64,000 nt of DNA from NCBI GenBank assembly GCA_961205875.1, contig OY540815.1, positions 2,976,001-3,040,000 of the forward strand. Direction: 5' to 3'. Made by a program: the position numbers and the translations under genes. The first letter of the stretch is position 1; every line of letters starts with the position of its first letter. This DNA is from Sialis fuliginosa (taxonomy: Eukaryota; Arthropoda; Insecta; Megaloptera; Sialidae). Below the pieces are notes generated by a model. The model was not told the DNA's origin and ran no database searches. It saw only the letters and a list, made by a program, of their open reading frames with translations. This document shows, piece by piece, positions 59,104-64,000 of this stretch.

Positions 59104-61551
59104 TATTACTTTGTAAGTTCTATAACAATATTATCTAACTAGAAGCTCCGCATAGAATAAGTGAATTGAAAAATTTGGAAATGTAATCAACAGGCAGTAC
59201 AATTTTGGCTCTTGAAGATGGATAATTTACGGAGTTAAAATTATCCAAACTTTTGGATGAATATGCTTTTGTTTCAGTTTTTCCTTTTTCTAGTTTACAA
59301 AAATAAATTTCTTGATCTGGTAACGTTCTTGCAATTAAAAGTATCAACAAATCAATCAACCAATATTGTTTTATTATTAGTATGATTGATAATATAATAT
59401 TCTAATACAGTTTTTATGATTAGTACATTTGCATCTTCTTAGGCTTGTTTGACAGTAATGTTTGCAGCTTCTAATTTTTCTTTCAATATATAAATTTTAA
59501 AATCATATGTTATATTTTAATGATGTGCGTAATTAATGTTCAAACATAATTCATATACCTATATAATAATATCTTTAAAACGATTGATGATACAAAAAAA
59601 GGAAAAGGAAAGATCAAATAAATTAAATTGATTTATTTTTATTGTCTTATGAGTAAGTTGTGGATTAAATCTAATGAGGATATCACGTATTTTTTGAAAA
59701 AAATTAGTTATCTCAACTTTATCGCGCGTATATTTAAAAAGTATTGATTGTACAAAAAAAAGTATACAGATCTTTTTTGTGTAGAATTTTATAAGCTACA
59801 ATTTTTTTCATAACTATTTTCCTCAAAAAATCGATAATTTTTGAGATATTTGCAAAAAACCAAAATCTCCCCCCTTTATCCCCAAATACACAAAAACCAA
59901 TGGCTCAAATTAAGGGTACTTTTCAGGGAATGCTTAGGAAATCAAAATAAAAGTCTCTACAAAATTCAGCTTGATGGGAATTTTTTAGAAGTTAAAACCT
60001 TTATTGACTAGGTTATTAGGATTGTCCAGAAAAATTACCTTCTGCACTATTTCACATATTCGTATATTCCAAAATTTAATCAATTTTAAACACGCTATTT
60101 CGAATCGAGATAAATGCTTGTATTCAATATTCTAGATACATTGTAATTCACGTTTGCCAATACGACAGCGATATTGCCTGACTTCTCTGTCTTGATATTG
60201 CGTTGTCTTATTCCAGTAGCAAATAATAATTAACTTAAAAGTTAGATAGGAACGAATAAATCAGGAGATCTGCATATGGAAATGTCGACGAAAGACGTTC
60301 GAATAAAACGAAACTAATTTCAGATGATAATGAGACTGGTTTTGATAAATTATTACTAAGAATATCATCTCCTATACAGGGCAGGACCGTGGCTATAAAA
60401 TACACTGGTAAAAATTGACTTGGGCTAAAAAATCCTTGTTTTATTTTTTACATTACATGGTAATTTACAACTAGTGTAAAAAAAATTAACAGTAGTTCGA
60501 GGATATTATTTTAAGCAAAAAACTTTTGATGAATATGTGCCCGGAAATTTTCCATGAGGGAACTACAGTCTTCCAAATATTTTGCTCAAAATTAGTGTTT
60601 ATTTAATAACTATAGAACCGACTGTGATACAGTTATGAAATTTGATAACTGGTTTAGTATTAATAAGTGTTATCAATTTCTAGTATCGTACAATAATGGG
60701 CACACCAATTATTATCAAGTTGGGCACTTGTAGAAGATTATATGATTATTGGAATTTAGATTTTAAGGTACTTCTCGGGGAGCAACAAGGTTCGCTATGT
60801 GTTAGAAAAGGGAAAAAAAGTGTATTATAAAATCAAGATAACCGTGATATAAATTAAAAGAAAATTTTGCAACGTTGAGCATATATTTTCTATTGCGCAT
60901 GCGCGATTTGTGTATTCTCGATGACAGCTACATAATATTTAATGTTTTGATTTGATAACGTGTACTGTTATTTGCAGCTGAATTTGTTATATATTATAAG
61001 TTTATAATTAAGAAATAGTTTTTATTATTTTTATTATTTTTTGAAATTAAAAGATCAATATATTCAGCACGTAAGATTTTTAAATACCGCGCCAATTGTT
61101 TATATTTTGCGGCGTTGTCATAGCTAGTACCGTGATATTTTTTTATCAGAAAATAAGTTTTTATTTTACTTATAACTTAAAAACGGGGTGGTGAAAATAC
61201 TTGAGATTTTTTATATTAACTCCAATTATATTAATTTAGTTTTTATCAAAATTTCATAAATTTCTTGATCTTCCTTCGCATAAAATTATTTACTTTTTCA
61301 TTGAAAATCCGCTTAAAATATCGTAATCCCTATTCTCGCAATGTTAATTTTTTTTTTTTATTTTGACGATATCTTCGCTCACAGATGGTCAATCATTTTT
61401 AAATTTTGAATGGAGCATCTAATAACCTTTTATTAGTTTTTTTTACAAAATTTGAGCTTACTCTTGAATCTTTTAATTTTTCTGAGAAATACCTTAATTA
61501 GTACTTGTTTATGAAAAATTTAGAAATAATTTTTTTTATAAATCGTCACAC
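59104..61551. other. A+T-rich DNA, no gene recognised
   Basis: One old repeat segment with TGTAGAATTTTATAAGCTAC and AAATCGATAATTTTTGAG lies near 59,785-59,850. A GC palindrome TTGCGCATGCGCG occurs at 60,893. Nothing else was identified. Confidence 0.35.
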
Positions 61552-62613
61552 TGTAACGGTTTTTTTTTATAGTTCCCCCCTGTTACACATTTTTAAATTT
61601 CATTAAATTATTTCTATATTATTTTCATCCTATTTCGTGAAATATTTGCATACGCATATATTTTATTTCTTATAATTGTACGGCGAGCGATTTTCGACCT
61701 TAAACTATGATTTGACGTAACGGCAAGTACACCCGTCGTTACAAGTCAGGGATGTACGCGTGAACCGGTAGACGCAAGTACGCGGCGATAAGAGCGTGTG
61801 CAAGTGTATTGCACGATATAACAGTGGTAATCCAATTGTTGAGGGAGCCCGGAAGGAATTGAAGAGTCTAGGATTGGAGGCCCACCTAGACTCACTTAAG
61901 TGTAAGGAGAAACCCTTCTAAGGAACCTAGACGACGGGGAGTGGAGGTCCAGCCCCGCCGGACATCAGGAGTAGAACGGAGAGCCGCTACTTTATTAGTG
62001 CCGTATCACTCGCGTATTTGTTTTAACAAAGTTCACGTGGAAAATTAAGTGCCGCGGAGTGAGTACCGCGAAAGCCGCATCACCGAAAATTTGTGTTAAA
62101 TCCGTCAGTTATATGTGCTAGAATTGGCGTGTGCAGTGCGTTTCAATAGTGTAAAGTTTTGATCCTACTGTTTGTTTGTTTTTTTATTAGGATAAATTTG
62201 TAACTTAGTATTAAGAATAATTTAAGATATATATAGATATAAGCATATCCAGCATATCAACAATTTATTTATTACCGCAGAATCATTGCAACTATATTAT
62301 TTTCATTTTATTTCGTAATTAAATTTTTGTTTATTATTAAAGAAAAAGAGAAAAAGGATAAAGTATTTTATTCATATGTTTGTGTTGTTAATTATAAAAC
62401 CGTACGTTAAAATTCTTCCCCTCTACAGAAGTCAACAAAATCAGCGGAGTTTCGTGGTACCTCTGGCTAAAGACCACGTGGCGCCCAAATCAATTTTTTT
62501 AAACTTTTATGGCTACTGTAATTTCTATATTGTTTATCCACATTTTAATCCACCCCGTCTCCACTGAGCGAGGCTCGGCACAATATTTCCGTAACGACGA
62601 TTTTGTCGTCACA
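61552..62613 (+). repeat. Probable 5' LTR of the gypsy-like element
   Basis: Proposed from TGTAACGG at 61,552 to CGTCACA at 62,613, about 1,060 bp, with a partial TG...CA inverted end. The core (61,690-62,110) is GC-rich with GTACGCGTGAACCGG, CCCGCCGGACATCAGG and CGCGGAGTGAGTACCGCG. The right end is supported by the primer-binding site five bases further; the left end is a guess because the partner LTR is not in the window. Confidence 0.5.
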
Positions 62614-62618
62614 GAATT

Positions 62619-62638
62619 TGGCGTACCCAACGTGAGGC
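62619..62638 (+). other. Diverged tRNA-Lys(CUU) primer-binding site
   Basis: TGGCGTACCCAACGTGAGGC matches the complement of the tRNA-Lys(CUU) 3' end, TGGCGCCCAACGTGGGGC, except for two inserted bases (TA) after TGGCG and one A-for-G change. Confidence 0.6.
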
Positions 62639-62639
62639 C

Positions 62640-63406
62640 CGAGATAAACAATTTTAAGAAATTAATTAATTTTTGTCTTTACTTATAATTTTGCATAAAT
62701 ATATTTTAATTCACATTTATGGATTTCACGTTAAAATTATTATTTTTAAATTTGATGACGTTATCAATAATTAGATTTAGAATTTTGCTTAGACAAGTTA
62801 CTGGCTTATCTAAAATATGGTAATAAATTTTAATGTATGTACTTACAATAATTGATTTTCAATTTATTTTTCAATTACTGTTTATATTAATTTAATTGTA
62901 GAAATATTTATTTTATTTCGATTTCATGAAAGCCAGAGCCGTAGTAGTAAATTGTGAATTAATTTTATATTATAAATTATTAAAATTTTTTGTACAATTT
63001 TGTTTTATTTTGTTTACTGGTTTGTTGACTTTTTTTGTAGGGGAATTGGGCAAAATTTTTACGAAACTTTATTTTTCTATTGTCTTAGAAAATATGATGG
63101 CAAGTAATTAGATCGATTGTTGGTTCGTTGTAAGGTTTAAATTCTGAAAATTTTTTTTTTTGATTGACTTTTTTTTATTGATTTTTTTTTGATTGATTTT
63201 TTTTTTTTGGTTGATTTTTTTTGTTGCATTTTGACATTTCGCAAATAAGGTAATTGTTAATGGTTTACCTTATAGATAATTTTATATTGTATATGTCATT
63301 AAGGATTCATTTTGTAGGTTTAAGAATTTTTTTGTATGTGTATATTAAGTGCATTTAAATTGTGTATCGGTAATTAACACGTTCACTGCGGTATTTATTT
63401 AGCACC
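62640..63406 (+). other. Untranslated leader of the gypsy-like element
   Basis: A+T-rich leader with long T-runs (63,148-63,235, containing TTGATTGATTTTTTTT repeats). A 61-codon frame starting ATGAAAGCC at 62,926 is lysine-poor and hydrophobic and resembles nothing known; it may be an upstream frame without function. Confidence 0.5.
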
Positions 63407-64000
63407 ATGTCGTTCAAAATGGACATCAACAGGTTAGCCCAAGATGAGCTGAAGTACGAACTTTGTATTCGAGGTTACATGGACATAGGCACTTGTGATG
63501 AGATGCGCAAATGCCTGCGTCAGGTGTTGAAATCGGAACGCGAGGGTAGATCCGTAAATAACCCTACCTATAAATTTACGTTAGCATCAGAGAAAGACTG
63601 CTGTGAACAAAAAGTCGAAGAGATTGTTCACTTGGTTAACAATTTCACGGGACAACCTAGTGACGGTGAATATAAAAAAATACAAACTAAGCTGGCACAT
63701 GTGTTTGAGAGGTTGAACAGGTTCGACTTAAGTGACGAAGGTGCGGGGGAAGTGCGGTCGCGACTTTTGAGTAAAATAATGACAATTAGTGCCGACTTGG
63801 AAGATAAAGTAGCGAGCGATGCGAACGACAGGGACGACGACTTCGTTCAACCACCAAGAAATATGGATGATATTCCGATAGATCTTACGGTAATGAATAT
63901 AAATGACGAAGTAAGGAATAGTTCGCTATTGGACACAAGGGCCGATGACGCACGGGTTCCTCGGTACTCCCAGATGGTTCCGTCTCCCAATGTTAGATCG
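63407..64000 (+). CDS. Gag of a Ty3/gypsy-like retrotransposon (5' partial)
   Basis: An ATG in good context (CACCATGTCG) opens a frame of 198 codons with no stop up to the right edge. It begins MSFKMDINRLAQDELKYEL and continues CIRGYMDIGTCDEMRKCLR. The pattern L-x2-DEL-x-YEL-x2-RG followed by a short basic helix is the N-terminal signature of many arthropod Ty3/gypsy Gag proteins. The next 130 residues are charged and helical, then acidic (DANDRDDDF), with no zinc knuckle yet; that would be expected further downstream. Codon use is balanced, unlike the A+T-rich surroundings. It follows an LTR, primer-binding site and leader in the expected order. Gag would form the particle that packages the element's RNA. 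Confidence 0.75.
   Translation, partial: MSFKMDINRLAQDELKYELCIRGYMDIGTCDEMRKCLRQVLKSEREGRSVNNPTYKFTLASEKDCCEQKVEEIVHLVNNFTGQPSDGEYKKIQTKLAHVFERLNRFDLSDEGAGEVRSRLLSKIMTISADLEDKVASDANDRDDDFVQPPRNMDDIPIDLTVMNINDEVRNSSLLDTRADDARVPRYSQMVPSPNVRS

Larger units (their letters stand above)
61552..64000 (+). mobile_element. 5' part of a Ty3/gypsy-like LTR retrotransposon
   Basis: An LTR-like region, a tRNA-Lys-type primer-binding site, a 770-bp leader and an open Gag frame follow in the canonical order and run off the right edge. The element's G+C is higher in the LTR core and Gag than in the surrounding DNA. The 3' half, including Pol and the second LTR, is outside the window, so intactness cannot be judged. 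Confidence 0.75.

Overview
This window is non-coding, repeat-dominated DNA from an animal nuclear genome, most likely an insect. The evidence is its high A+T content outside the first 15 kb, BEL/Pao and Ty3/gypsy LTR retroelements primed by tRNA-Lys, hAT-type and foldback transposons, and dispersed repeats of the kind common in insects (GACA-rich blocks, ends resembling CGAAGCCGCGGG). Several of these repeats resemble moth and butterfly repeats, but the order is not proven. I found no intact host gene, no tRNA or rRNA gene and no CRISPR. The only long protein-coding sequences belong to mobile elements.

Layout. 1-14,812: a GC-rich complex satellite of roughly 37 units. Each unit has a block dense in nuclear-receptor sites (inverted AGGTCA repeats with a one-base spacer), a variable run of 56-bp GC-rich submonomers, and a TATA-like box. 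It contains a very recent 1.67-kb internal duplication. 14,813-15,600: the array stops abruptly and is followed by a heat-shock-type promoter (four heat-shock-element-like clusters plus TATA) in front of a broken zinc-finger fragment. 16.6-20.7 kb: a nested palindrome with a SPIN-like hAT element at its apex. 20.7-39.7 kb: A+T-rich DNA with dispersed repeats and foldback elements, the clearest being a 1.56-kb palindrome at 34,241-35,804.

39,780-44,267: a BEL/Pao LTR retrotransposon with identical 220-bp LTRs and a 5-bp target duplication. Its single 1,188-codon frame keeps Gag, protease, an RNase H remnant and part of the integrase but has lost the reverse transcriptase core, so it looks like a recently mobilised non-autonomous copy. 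44.3-57 kb: more dispersed repeats, a promoter-like GC island (46.5-47.1 kb), a perfect 61-bp hairpin with a hammerhead-like half-core (47,861-48,058), and a 780-bp terminal-inverted-repeat element with a transposase-like C-terminal remnant (53,329-54,108). 57-59.1 kb: two foldback elements, one a palindrome built of palindromes with a perfect 8-bp target duplication. 61,552-64,000: the 5' part of a Ty3/gypsy-like element (LTR, primer-binding site, leader and an open Gag frame running off the window).

No operon-like cooperation is visible. The two most unusual objects are the satellite, each unit of which resembles a hormone-response promoter, and the dense set of long hairpins that could produce double-stranded RNA.
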